A program made the translations under genes and the position numbers. Shown piece after piece: positions 34,047-42,286 of a stretch of 64,000 nucleotides of DNA. The stretch is from assembly GCF_900102375.1 (NCBI RefSeq), contig NZ_FNBO01000005.1, positions 1 through 64,000 on the forward strand, given 5' to 3'. The notes under the pieces are model-generated. The model had not been told where the DNA came from and made no database searches. It was given only the letters and a program-made list of their open reading frames with translations. Each line of letters begins with the position of its first letter. Positions within the stretch are counted from its first letter, which is position 1. The DNA comes from Halorubrum xinjiangense (GTDB lineage Archaea > Halobacteriota > Halobacteria > Halobacteriales > Haloferacaceae).

Positions 34047-35333
34047 ATGAAGCTAGAGATGAGTCGGACCGTCCGAACCTTCGAGGCCACCATCACGAAC
34101 CAGCAACAGGTTCGTGACGACCTTGATCAACTCGGATGGGCCGCCTCAAAACTCTGGAACGTCGGTCGCTACTACGCACAAGAACAGTGGGACGAAACGG
34201 GCGAGATTCCCGATGACGGGGAACTCAAAGCCGAACTCAAACGCCACGAACGCTACACGGACTTACATTCCCAGTCCAGTCAGCGCGTTCTCGAAGAACT
34301 CGCTGAAGCGTTCAACGGCTGGTTCGGTAAGCGTCGGAACGGTGATGACCGTGCCAGACCGCCCGGCTACCGCAAAAATGGAGACTCCCACCCGCGTTCA
34401 ACCGTGTCGTTCAAAGCGGCTGGCTTCAAGCACGACGCACAGTTCACCCGTGTCCGCCTCTCGAAAGGCCGCAACCTCAAAGAACACCGTTCGGACTTCA
34501 TCCTGTGTGAGTACCAGACTCGCCCGGATGTTGACCTAGCCGAGTGGGACATTCAACAAGTTCGCGCGATCTACAAGCGTGACGAGTGGCGGCTTCAATT
34601 CGTCTGTCGCACCGTCATCGACCCGGAACCACCGGGCGACGAGGTGGCCGGTGTTGACCTCGGGATTTGTAACTTCGCCGCCGTCTCGTTCGGCGGTGAA
34701 TCGGTGTTGTATCCCGGTGGCGCACTCAAAGAGGACGAATACTACTTCACGAAAAAGAAGGCTAAGTGCGACGATTCCTCGTCTCGTGAGGCCGCCCGAC
34801 TTGACCGCAAGCGGAGGGGTCGTCGGACACACTTCTTGCACGCACTCTCGAAAGCGATTGTCGAGGAGTGCGTCGAACGAGGTGTTGGAACGCTTGTCGT
34901 TGGCGACCTCGGCGGCATCCGAGAGGATAATGAGAACGGCGAGTCTCGGAATTGGGGCGATCACGGCAATCTCGACTTGCACGGGTGGGCGTTCGACCGC
35001 TTCACGACGCTGCTCGACTACAAGGCGGAAGCCGAAGGCATCGACGTGGAGTTGGTGTCGGAACGCGATACGTCGAAGTCGTGTTCAGCATGTGGTCACA
35101 CGGATGACAATCAGCGTGTGGAACGTGGGTTGTACGTCTGTGAGGTGTGCGATACGGTTGCGAACGCGGACGTGAACGGTGCGGAGAACATTCGACAAAA
35201 GGTACTCCCGAGTCTCGCCACGGATGGCGGCGATAGGGATAACGGCTGGTTGGCACAGCCGGCGGTTCACCTGTTCGACCGCAGCGAGGGCAGTTTCGCC
35301 CCGCGAGAACAGGTCGTGAACCGCGAACCGTAA
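34047..35333 (+). CDS. tnpB: TnpB nuclease of lone-tnpB element, RuvC Glu position is Asp
   Basis: The 428-residue protein has an N-terminal OrfB region (MKLEMSRTVRTFEATITNQQ) and a RuvC fold with Asp in GVDLGICNFAAV, the second site VVGDLGGIRED, a zinc finger CSACGH with CEVC, and Asp in NADVNGAENI. In the second RuvC motif the usual Glu (compare VLEDL in the TnpB at 16993) is replaced by Asp or lies one position away, so nuclease activity is uncertain. The C-terminal 50 residues diverge from the other TnpB. No tnpA accompanies it. Confidence 0.9.
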   Translation: MKLEMSRTVRTFEATITNQQQVRDDLDQLGWAASKLWNVGRYYAQEQWDETGEIPDDGELKAELKRHERYTDLHSQSSQRVLEELAEAFNGWFGKRRNGDDRARPPGYRKNGDSHPRSTVSFKAAGFKHDAQFTRVRLSKGRNLKEHRSDFILCEYQTRPDVDLAEWDIQQVRAIYKRDEWRLQFVCRTVIDPEPPGDEVAGVDLGICNFAAVSFGGESVLYPGGALKEDEYYFTKKKAKCDDSSSREAARLDRKRRGRRTHFLHALSKAIVEECVERGVGTLVVGDLGGIREDNENGESRNWGDHGNLDLHGWAFDRFTTLLDYKAEAEGIDVELVSERDTSKSCSACGHTDDNQRVERGLYVCEVCDTVANADVNGAENIRQKVLPSLATDGGDRDNGWLAQPAVHLFDRSEGSFAPREQVVNREP

Positions 35334-35395
35334 TATCCCAACTCAGCGGTGCGGTGCCGTGGGATTCCCGCGTCTTCAGGCGCGGGAGGATGTCA
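35190..35395 (+). ncRNA. Possible omega-RNA of lone-tnpB element
   Basis: By analogy with characterised TnpB elements, the guide RNA would span the tnpB 3' end and the right-end hairpin at 35367-35386. The shared right end with the other element implies a shared RNA scaffold. Expression is inferred only. Confidence 0.35.
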
Positions 35396-35433
35396 ACACT
35401 ACAGAAGACTGTACGTGAGAGCGCTGTGAGGAA

Positions 35434-35718
35434 GTCCGCCCTCCCCGAATTGAACTCGCCGAGACAGTCCGGGCGTGCGGCTCGCTTCGCTCGCCGTTCC
35501 GGGCTGTGACTCGTCTGCTCAATTCGGGTCGGTCGTCCCTCTCAATCAGCAACCGTTCGCTGTCGCTCACGGTTGCTGAGGTTCAGTCCGCCCTCCCCGA
35601 ATTGAACGCCGGAAGACGCGCTCGCTTCGCTTCGCGCGACTTCCGAGCCCTCGTTCGCTCCGCTCACGAGGACGGGGGACAAGTCGATCTACAGTCGGCT
35701 ACGAATCGGCTGGAAAGG
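35434..35718 (-). repeat. Tandem partial copies of tRNA-Tyr 3' half (integration scars)
   Basis: The last 22 nt of tRNA-Tyr (35721-35742) recur exactly at 35434-35455 and 35586-35607, and a 26-nt anticodon-arm part (35741-35766) recurs at 35672-35697. Between them are short unrelated stretches with GCTTCGCTTCGCGC-type palindromes. Haloarchaeal integrases commonly use tRNA 3' ends as attachment sites, so these look like att remnants of two or more insertions. An ORF at 35506-35784 that reads through them is an artefact. Confidence 0.75.
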
Positions 35719-35721
35719 AAG

Positions 35722-35795
35722 TCCGCCCTCCCCGAATTGAACGGGGGACAAGTCGATCTACAGTCGACTGCTCTACCAGGCTGAGCTAAGGGCGG
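35722..35795 (-). tRNA. tRNA-Tyr (GUA)
   Basis: The minus strand folds as a full cloverleaf of 74 nt. The acceptor is CCGCCCT/AGGGCGG with discriminator A. The anticodon stem GTCGA/TCGAC encloses loop CTGTAGA, giving anticodon GUA. The T-loop is TTCAATT in GGGG-type stems. CCA is not encoded. The 3' end points left into the scar array and the lone-tnpB region, the side where an integrated island would lie. Confidence 0.95.
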
Positions 35796-35957
35796 TTACC
35801 GAAACATAGCCACCGGATTCGACTTAAGGGTTCCCTTTCAGAGCAGGTGTGATCCGCCGTGCCGCGGCCCCGATCGCCGGACCTGAACGCCGTTCTCGTC
35901 GCGTCCGGACCGCCCTCAGCGCGCGGCAATTAAGTCGCTCGCGGCGGGAGCGGGGAC

Positions 35958-36842
35958 ATGGCCGACGGTGACGACAGACAGGCGACGTTCGGGTCGGACG
36001 GGAGCCTCGAAACCGAGACGACGCCGGACGCGACGGGCGAGAACGACTTCGGCGAGGAGAAGGCGGCCAACGAGACCGACGGCGGGTACAGCCGCTACGT
36101 CGTCTCCAGCCTCCTCCAGAAGGCGGTCCGGCGCTCCGACGAGGAGGTGGCCGCGTGGGCGGCCTGGGAGCTGGCCCGTTCGGGGTACGCGTGGAACCTC
36201 TGGGACCGGCTCAACCTCTACGTCGTCGAGGACCTCCGCGCCGGCGACGAGGTCGCGCTCCTGATCGAGCGCTACGAGGCGCTCGCCACCGAGCGCTGGG
36301 AGCCCGACGCGTGGAAGGGTCGCCTCTGTGCGATCCACGCCGCGCTCGCGGCCGCCCGCGCCCGCTCGACGCGAGAGGCGTCGAACGCGGACGCCTACTT
36401 CTCCGCCGTCGCCGACGTTCGGGCCGAGGCCCGCGAGCGCGGCGAGGCGCCCGCCCACGACTTCCCCGTCGGCGACCTCGAACCGGAGGGGAGATTCGAC
36501 GCCGTCTTCGACGGCCACACGGGCGAGGGATCGAAGCGCGGGCGCGGCACCCGGTTCTTCAAGACCCACGGCGCCCGCGTCGGCCCGGAGGGCGAAGATG
36601 ACCAGAGCGCGCGCTGGCAGCGCCTCGCGATGCTGCTCGACGGGGAAATCGAGTACGACGCCGACGAGCTCGACCGAGCCGTCGAGCCCGTCGACCCCGA
36701 CGACCCGTGGGGCGAGTCGAATTTGGAGGCCGAGAGATCGAACGGGAGCGACGCGACCGGATCGAGCGCGAGTGACGACGACGAGGATACAGACGACGAC
36801 CGCGGCGACGACGACGGTTCGCTCAGCGACTTCGCGGAGTGA
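35958..36842 (+). CDS. Hypothetical protein, weakly like RarA/MgsA C-terminal domain
   Basis: The 294-residue protein has an acidic N-terminus (about 1-45), a helical core with YVVSSLLQKAVRRSDEEVAA, WELARSGYAWNLWDRLNLYV and LCAIHAALAAARARSTREAS, then RFFKTHGARV and a long D/S-rich acidic tail (about 235-294). The core resembles the tetramerisation-side helical domain of RarA/MgsA-type clamp-loader-like ATPases, but no P-loop is present, so any link to replication is inference. It stands alone just after tRNA-Tyr. Confidence 0.7.
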   Translation: MADGDDRQATFGSDGSLETETTPDATGENDFGEEKAANETDGGYSRYVVSSLLQKAVRRSDEEVAAWAAWELARSGYAWNLWDRLNLYVVEDLRAGDEVALLIERYEALATERWEPDAWKGRLCAIHAALAAARARSTREASNADAYFSAVADVRAEARERGEAPAHDFPVGDLEPEGRFDAVFDGHTGEGSKRGRGTRFFKTHGARVGPEGEDDQSARWQRLAMLLDGEIEYDADELDRAVEPVDPDDPWGESNLEAERSNGSDATGSSASDDDEDTDDDRGDDDGSLSDFAE

Positions 36843-36881
36843 CCGGGAACCGGTTCGTCGACGCCGTCGAGGATTTCGGCC

Positions 36882-38612
36882 TCACGCCTTCCCGGAGCGA
36901 GCGACCGCGGTCAGGGTCGCGAGCGCGACGGCGATCGCCCCGGCAGCCGCGCCGAACCCGGGCGCTCCATCGTCGGTGGCCTCGCTCGTCCCCTCGGCCT
37001 TGTCCGTCTCGAGGTCGCTCGTCTCGGTCCCGTTCGCGCCGCTCGCTTCCGACTCCGGTGGCGTCTCATCGACGGCGGCCCCCACGGCGGCGGGCGCGTC
37101 GACGACGCCGTGCCCGTACCGGTGGTCGGGCGCCGTCTCGTTCTCGGGGTGGACGGCGGTGTCGACGAGCGCCGACTCGATCGCGGGAGCCGCGACGCGA
37201 CCGTCGGTCGCCGCCACCGCGAGCGCCGCGACCCCGCTCACGTGCGGCGCCGCCATGCTCGTCCCCTGCCGGAAGACGTAACTACCGCGCGTGCCGGCAG
37301 CGGCGCTCGCGATCCGGACGCCCGGCGCGGTCGCGTCGGGGACGACGTACGTCGCCGGCCAGTCGTCCGGATGCTCGCCGAACGCGGCGCTCGCGTTGAT
37401 CCGCTGCCCGCCCGAGAACGGCGGGACCCGTCCGTCCTCGTCGACCGCGCCGACGGCGACCGCGTCGTACGCGTTGGCGGGCGACGAGGACGTGTTGGCG
37501 CCCTGGTTGCCGACCGCCGCGACGACGACGGTCCCTGTCGCGCGGGCGTTCCTGACCGGCCCGACGAACCCGCGGAACGTGCCGTTCGCGCCGAGGCTCA
37601 GTTGGAGCACGTCGGCGTCGGCCGCGACCGTCGCGTGTTCCATCGACGCGACGACGCCGGCAAACGTCGCCGTCCCGTTCTCCTCGAACGCGTCGATCCC
37701 GTAGAGCGTCGCCTCGGGCGCGACGCCGATGTATGTCCCCGAGGCGTTCCCGCCCGTCGCCGTCCCCGCGACGTGGGTCCCGTGGCCGTCCGGGTCGCTC
37801 GCGTCCGCGACGTCGTCGCTCACGAGCGTCCCGTTCCCGTCGAACGACGCCCAGCCCGCGAGGTCGACGTCCCGGTGTCCCGGGTCGACGCCGGTGTCGA
37901 CGACCGCGACAGTCGCGCCCGCGCCCCGAGTGTCGAACCGCTCCCACGCGGTCGGCGCGCCGATCCGCCGCACCCCGGCAACGGCTCGGCCGCTCGGGTC
38001 GGCGCCGATCTGCGGGTTCGCGGTGGGCTGGGCCCCATACTCGGCATCGGCCTTGATCGGCTCGATGGCGACGTTCTCGTGGATCCGGGTGACGTTCTCG
38101 ACCGCGCGAAGGTCGGCCGCCGTCACGTTCTCCGCGTCGACGGAGACGAGCAGCGCGTTCGCCAGCCAGAACTCGCGTTCGACCGCGATCCCGGGACGCG
38201 AGGCCGCGAACGACTCGAAGGCCGCCCGCTCGGCGGCGGCGTGGTCGCGCAGGTCGGCGACGGTCGCGCTCGCGTTCGCGCCGGGGGCGGGGACGCCCTC
38301 CGTCGCGCCGAGCGCCGCGGGGTCGTCGACCGGGTCGAACCGCACCACGAGTTCGACCGTCCCGTTCTCGCCGTCGAGCGGCGACCCGGTCCGCTCGGTC
38401 GTCGAGGGTGGCCCGTCGAGCGTCGACGCGGCGGGGTCGGCGGCCGCGACGCCGGTGGCCCCGGCCGCGAGCGCGACGGCCCCGGCCGCGAGCGCGACGA
38501 CGCCGACCGCGAGCGCGAGCGCGACTGCGACGCGGACCCGGGGAGTGCGGAACCGGGACCGGCCCTGCCCGAGTGACCCCCGCGTCGGCTCCTCTCGCGA
38601 CGGACGCTCCAT
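36882..38612 (-). CDS. Subtilisin-like serine protease with PGF-CTERM-like anchor
   Basis: The 576-residue protease has an N-terminal hydrophobic signal or anchor (about 27-57), an I9-like propeptide (about 80-190), and an S8 domain with the triad Asp239 (VVDTGVD), His277 (DGHGTHVAG) and Ser452 (GTSMAAPH). After the domain comes a T/E/D/S-rich stretch and a C-terminal APGFGAAAG followed by a hydrophobic helix and RSGKA, the layout of PGF-CTERM proteins processed by archaeosortase A. It should therefore be lipid-anchored at the surface after sorting. The signal has no twin arginine near its start, though RFRTPRVRV precedes the helix. Confidence 0.93.
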   Translation of the reverse strand: MERPSREEPTRGSLGQGRSRFRTPRVRVAVALALAVGVVALAAGAVALAAGATGVAAADPAASTLDGPPSTTERTGSPLDGENGTVELVVRFDPVDDPAALGATEGVPAPGANASATVADLRDHAAAERAAFESFAASRPGIAVEREFWLANALLVSVDAENVTAADLRAVENVTRIHENVAIEPIKADAEYGAQPTANPQIGADPSGRAVAGVRRIGAPTAWERFDTRGAGATVAVVDTGVDPGHRDVDLAGWASFDGNGTLVSDDVADASDPDGHGTHVAGTATGGNASGTYIGVAPEATLYGIDAFEENGTATFAGVVASMEHATVAADADVLQLSLGANGTFRGFVGPVRNARATGTVVVAAVGNQGANTSSSPANAYDAVAVGAVDEDGRVPPFSGGQRINASAAFGEHPDDWPATYVVPDATAPGVRIASAAAGTRGSYVFRQGTSMAAPHVSGVAALAVAATDGRVAAPAIESALVDTAVHPENETAPDHRYGHGVVDAPAAVGAAVDETPPESEASGANGTETSDLETDKAEGTSEATDDGAPGFGAAAGAIAVALATLTAVARSGKA

Positions 38613-38702
38613 TACCCGTGTCCTTCGAGGGTCGGCGCAAATACCTTCTGCTCAGGCGGGCGGAGAGCGCCGCGCGTTCGCCGATCCCCGCTTCCGCCAA
38701 CC

Positions 38703-38708
38703 CTTATC
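38703..38708 (+). promoter_or_regulatory. TATA box of thioredoxin-reductase-like gene
   Basis: CTTATC is centred about 27 bp before the ATG at 38732 and only 18 bp before the ATG at 38723, favouring 38732 as a leaderless start. Confidence 0.45.
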
Positions 38709-38731
38709 TGTCGGGCCGCGTTATGTCGAGT

Positions 38732-39319
38732 ATGACAAACGTCGTAATCGTCGGCGGTGGACCCGCCGGGCTGAGCGCCGGACTGTTCGCGGGCAAGAAC
38801 GGCCTCGACGCCACCCTCTTCGACACGGACGGGACGTGGATGCACAAGGCGCACCTGTTCAACTACCTCGGCGTGGGCTCCGTCGGCGGCAGCGAGTTCA
38901 TGGCGACCGCGCGCCAGCAGGCCGACGACTTCGGCGTCGACCGCCACCAGGGCGAGGAGGTCACCGGCGTCGAGGACGCCGGCGACGGCTTCACGGTCTC
39001 GACCGAGGACGGCGAGTACGACGCCGACTACGTCGTCCTCGCGACGGGCGCGAACCGCGACCTCGCGGAGGCGCTCGGTTGCGAGTTCGACGACGACGAC
39101 ACCGTCAGCGTCGGCGTCTCGATGGAGACCAGCGTCGAAGGCGTCTACGCGACCGGCGCGATGGCCCGCGCCGAGGAGTGGCAGGCGGTCATCTCCGCGG
39201 GCGACGGCGCCGCCGCCGCGCTCAACATCCTCTCGAACGAGAAGGGCGAGCACTACCACGACTTCGACGTCCCCGACACCGCGGCGTCGGTGTTCGGCGA
39301 CCTGATCGACGACGAGTAA
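38732..39319 (+). CDS. Thioredoxin-reductase-like FAD/NAD-binding protein, short form
   Basis: The 195-residue protein MTNVVIVGGGPAGLSAGLFA has the FAD dinucleotide-binding motif at the start, VVLATGAN in the middle and GVYATGAMARAEEWQAVISAGDGA at the end, which are the FAD-domain parts of thioredoxin reductase-like proteins. The central NAD(P)-binding domain and the redox CxxC are missing, so it cannot be a classical reductase by itself. Such short forms are common in haloarchaea and may use other electron donors. Function unproven. Confidence 0.85.
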   Translation: MTNVVIVGGGPAGLSAGLFAGKNGLDATLFDTDGTWMHKAHLFNYLGVGSVGGSEFMATARQQADDFGVDRHQGEEVTGVEDAGDGFTVSTEDGEYDADYVVLATGANRDLAEALGCEFDDDDTVSVGVSMETSVEGVYATGAMARAEEWQAVISAGDGAAAALNILSNEKGEHYHDFDVPDTAASVFGDLIDDE

Positions 39320-39371
39320 TACGGCTCTTTTCGGGCGCGTCTTCCCACACTGGCGGTCCTTCCCCCTCCGC

Positions 39372-41030
39372 TCAGCGGCGCGACAGGCGACGACGGAGCG
39401 CTCCCGCCGCGCGTCGAACCCCCTGGCCGACCCGCATCGCACCGAACGCGCCGCGCACGAACCAGTCTGTCGGGATCCGCTCGGGGAACGTCAGCGGGCC
39501 GACCCGCGAGACACCGACGGTCCGCGTCTCAGTGTATCGCCGGATCCCCTCCGGACCGTGCCGGCGCCCGAGCCCGGAGTCGCCGAACCCGCCCATCGGC
39601 GCGTCGTTTGCGCCCCACGTCGCGAGGAACGCGTCGTTGACGTTCACCGTGCCGCAGTCGATATCGCGAGCGAGCGCGGCGCCGCGCTCGCGGTCGCCGG
39701 TCCAGACGCTCGCGTTGAGGCCGTAGGGGGAGTCATTCGCGGCCGCGACCGCGGCCTCGGCGTCCGGGACCGGTGTCACCGCGGCGACCGGGCCGAACGT
39801 CTCCTCACAGGCGAGCGTCGCGTCCGGGTCGACGCCGGTCAGGACCGTCGGCTCGTAGCAGTACGGCGCCACGTCGGGTCGAGCGCGACCCCCGGTCTCG
39901 ACGGTCGCACCGCGCTCGCGGGCGTCCTCGACGTGCGACTCGACGCGCGCCAACTGGTCGCCGTCGACGAGCGAGCCGAGGTGGGCGTCGTAGTCGTAGC
40001 CGATCCCGAGGGTCAGCGCCTCGGTCTCGCGGACGAACGCGTCGAGGAAGGCGTCGTAGGCGGACTCGACGACGTAGATCCGCTCTGCGGAGAGACAGAG
40101 CTGGCCCGCGTTCGAGAAGCAGGCCTGGACCGCGCCGCGGGCGACCTCGTCGACGTCGGCGTCCCCGAGCACGACGAGGGGGTTGTTGCCGCCGAGCTCC
40201 AGCGAGCAGCCGATCAGGTTCCGGCCCGCGCGCTCGGCGATCGTCCGCCCGACCGCCGTGCTGCCGGTGAACGCGACGTAGTCGACCGCGTCGATCAGCG
40301 GCGGCCCGACGGTCTCCCCCTCGCCGGTGACGACCTGGAAGAGGTCGTCGGGGAGGCCGGCGAGCTCCAGCAGCTCGGAGAGGAGCAGCGCCCCATAGGG
40401 GGTCTTCTCGTCCGGTTTCAGCACGACCGCGTTGCCCGCGGCCAGCGCGGGGATCGCGTCGGCCATCGACAGGGTGAGCGGGTAGTTCCACGGCGAGATC
40501 ACCCCGACGACGCCGACCGGCTCGCGCGTGACCGTCGCGGTCGTGATCCCGGGCGCGACTCCGCGCCGACGCTCCTCGGCGAGCGCGTCCGGCGCCTCGC
40601 TCGCGACGTACGCGCAGCCGCTCGGCACGTCGAAGAGCTCCTCGACCGCGGTGCGCCGGGACTTCCCGGTCTCCAGCTGGAGGACGTCGAGCAGCTCCTC
40701 GCGGCGGTTCGCCACGAGGTCGCCGAACCGGTCGACGATCCGCGCGCGCTCGGCGGCCGGTACCTCGGCCCACGCCGACTGCGCCTCGCGGGCGCGCTCG
40801 ACCGCGGCGTCGACGTCGCTCGCGTCGCAGGCCGGGACGCTCCCGATCCGCTCGTCGGTCGCCGGGGCGAACACGTCGAGCGCGTCGGGGTCGCCCGCCG
40901 GGTCGTCGGCCCGGTCGTCGGCGTCGGCTGCGGGACGTGAGCGCGCCACGCGCTCGGCGAGACCGTCGAGCCGCCGCGCCGCGAGCGTCGGGGCGTCACC
41001 GACCGCGGTTGGGGGATCCGTCGAGGACAT
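39372..41030 (-). CDS. Aldehyde dehydrogenase, succinate-semialdehyde-like
   Basis: The 552-residue enzyme has an N-terminal extension of about 55 acidic residues, then the ALDH fold. The NAD site is ISPWNYPL with VLKPDEKTPYGA; FTGSTAVGR follows; the general base is in LELGGNNP (Glu) and the nucleophile Cys in NAGQLCLSAERI. It oxidises an aldehyde with NAD(P)+. It is closest in motifs to succinate-semialdehyde and related dehydrogenases, but the substrate is unproven. The C-terminus carries an unusual basic end (RRAAGALRRRLSRR). ATG 41030 is chosen because sequence upstream loses protein character. Confidence 0.9.
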   Translation of the reverse strand: MSSTDPPTAVGDAPTLAARRLDGLAERVARSRPAADADDRADDPAGDPDALDVFAPATDERIGSVPACDASDVDAAVERAREAQSAWAEVPAAERARIVDRFGDLVANRREELLDVLQLETGKSRRTAVEELFDVPSGCAYVASEAPDALAEERRRGVAPGITTATVTREPVGVVGVISPWNYPLTLSMADAIPALAAGNAVVLKPDEKTPYGALLLSELLELAGLPDDLFQVVTGEGETVGPPLIDAVDYVAFTGSTAVGRTIAERAGRNLIGCSLELGGNNPLVVLGDADVDEVARGAVQACFSNAGQLCLSAERIYVVESAYDAFLDAFVRETEALTLGIGYDYDAHLGSLVDGDQLARVESHVEDARERGATVETGGRARPDVAPYCYEPTVLTGVDPDATLACEETFGPVAAVTPVPDAEAAVAAANDSPYGLNASVWTGDRERGAALARDIDCGTVNVNDAFLATWGANDAPMGGFGDSGLGRRHGPEGIRRYTETRTVGVSRVGPLTFPERIPTDWFVRGAFGAMRVGQGVRRAAGALRRRLSRR

Positions 41031-41152
41031 CAGATACCGATCGAACGGTCGGCGGAGGGAAAGCCGTACCGGCGGTTGATGGAAAGCCGTACCGGCGATC
41101 GAGGAGAAATCCGATCTGCCGTCGAGAGGGGGCGGACGTGGCGGCCTGTCGG

Positions 41153-42193
41153 TCAGTCCGTCGACGTTCCGGTTTCGTCGACGGATTCGACGTCCGCCGC
41201 GACGGCGTCCGGCGACGCGCCGTGTTCGGAGAGCATGTCTGTCACTTCGAGCAGCAGGGACACGACGAGGGGGCCGACGATGACGCCGACGGCGCCCACC
41301 GTGAGGATGCCGCCGACGAACCCGACGAAGTAGAGCCCGGGGGATATCTTCCCGGTCCAGCCGGCGAGTCGGGTTCGGATCACCGCGTCGGGGACGAAGG
41401 CGACGACGACGAGCCCGATCACCAGCACGGCGACGGCCCGCACGGTCTCGCCGACGAGGAAGTCGCCGGCGCCGAGCGCCACGACGAGGACGCTCGGGCC
41501 GACGACGGGGATGAACTGGAGGATGCCGGCGATGACGGCCAGCAGGACCGGCGAGCCGTACCCGAGGAGCCGGAACACCGCGAACGCGAGGACGAAGGTC
41601 CCGGCCGCGGTCGCGGCCTGGAGCACGTAGATCGAGTACAGCGTCCGTCGCGTCCGCTCGTGGAGCCGAGACGGGATATCGTGGTACTCTTCGGGGACGA
41701 TGCCGAAGACCGCCGTTTCGACGGCCGTCGGCCGGTAGAGGATCCCGTACACGAGGAACGTGAACACGACGAGCTCCAAGACGAGCACCGGCGCCGCGCC
41801 CGCGACCGCGAACGCGACTCCCCTGACCCACGTCTCGGCGGCCGCGGCGAACGGCGCGATCTCGACGACCGTCTCGAACCCGCCGACGCTGATCGGGACG
41901 ACGTCGGGGATCGCTTCGAGGATGTCGATCAGCTGCGACCGCCGCCGGTAGAGCGCGTACAGCAGCGGCGCCACGAGGAGCGTGGCGCCGACGAACGCAA
42001 CGGCGGTGGCGGCCGCGCACGCGATCCGGCGCGAGAGGCCGCGTGCGACGAGCCGTTGACGGAGGGGGTAGAGGACGTACGCGACGGTGACCGCGAACAC
42101 GACGGTCCGCAGCACCTCCGCCAGCACGACCGCCGCGAGCGCCGCAAGGGCGAGGAGCAGCACGCCCAACAGCCGTTGCCGGTTGAGAACCAT
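41153..42193 (-). CDS. AI-2E-family (YdiK/PerM-like) membrane protein
   Basis: The 346-residue protein has about eight membrane helices. It starts MVLNRQRLLGVLLLALAALA and shows VFAVTVAYVLYPLRQRLV, GILQFIPVVGPSVLVVAL and GGILTVGAVGVIVGPLVVSL, the core of the AI-2 exporter superfamily. Members export small molecules, or act as Na+/H+ antiporters in haloalkaliphiles, so the substrate is open. Its promoter region contains ATTTAAAT (42256-42263), which also lies 23 bp ahead of repeat copy D on the other strand, so a bidirectional promoter is possible. Confidence 0.88.
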   Translation of the reverse strand: MVLNRQRLLGVLLLALAALAAVVLAEVLRTVVFAVTVAYVLYPLRQRLVARGLSRRIACAAATAVAFVGATLLVAPLLYALYRRRSQLIDILEAIPDVVPISVGGFETVVEIAPFAAAAETWVRGVAFAVAGAAPVLVLELVVFTFLVYGILYRPTAVETAVFGIVPEEYHDIPSRLHERTRRTLYSIYVLQAATAAGTFVLAFAVFRLLGYGSPVLLAVIAGILQFIPVVGPSVLVVALGAGDFLVGETVRAVAVLVIGLVVVAFVPDAVIRTRLAGWTGKISPGLYFVGFVGGILTVGAVGVIVGPLVVSLLLEVTDMLSEHGASPDAVAADVESVDETGTSTD

Positions 42194-42255
42194 GCCGTCG
42201 TGTCGCGATCGGCGAGGAAAGTCGTTGCGGTGGGGGCCCGCGACCGCGAGCCGCA

Positions 42256-42263
42256 ATTTAAAT
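42256..42263. promoter_or_regulatory. ATTTAAAT box upstream of repeat copy D
   Basis: The palindromic octamer ATTTAAAT ends exactly 23 nt before GCTTATA of copy D. The same octamer and spacing precede copy E (50711-50718). Its distance to the element start fits a TATA box with a transcription start at the element edge. On the other strand it could serve the AI-2E gene. Confidence 0.5.
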
Positions 42264-42286
42264 ATCCGCGACCGGCAGCGACGATA

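Larger units (their letters stand above)
33930..35395 (+). mobile_element. Lone-tnpB (IS1341-type) element
   Basis: A tnpB gene without tnpA is bounded on the left by the hairpin CCTGACCCTTTAGGGTCAGG (33930-33949) and on the right by CCCGCGTCTTCAGGCGCGGG (35367-35386). The right end, about 36 bp, is virtually identical to that of the complete IS at 16482-18302, so the resident TnpA could mobilise it in trans. No target duplication is seen, as expected. Confidence 0.82.

Noticed and set aside
35506-35784. ORF across tRNA-Tyr and its partial copies
   Set aside because: The repeated SALPELN and GGQVDLQS words are just translated tRNA fragments.
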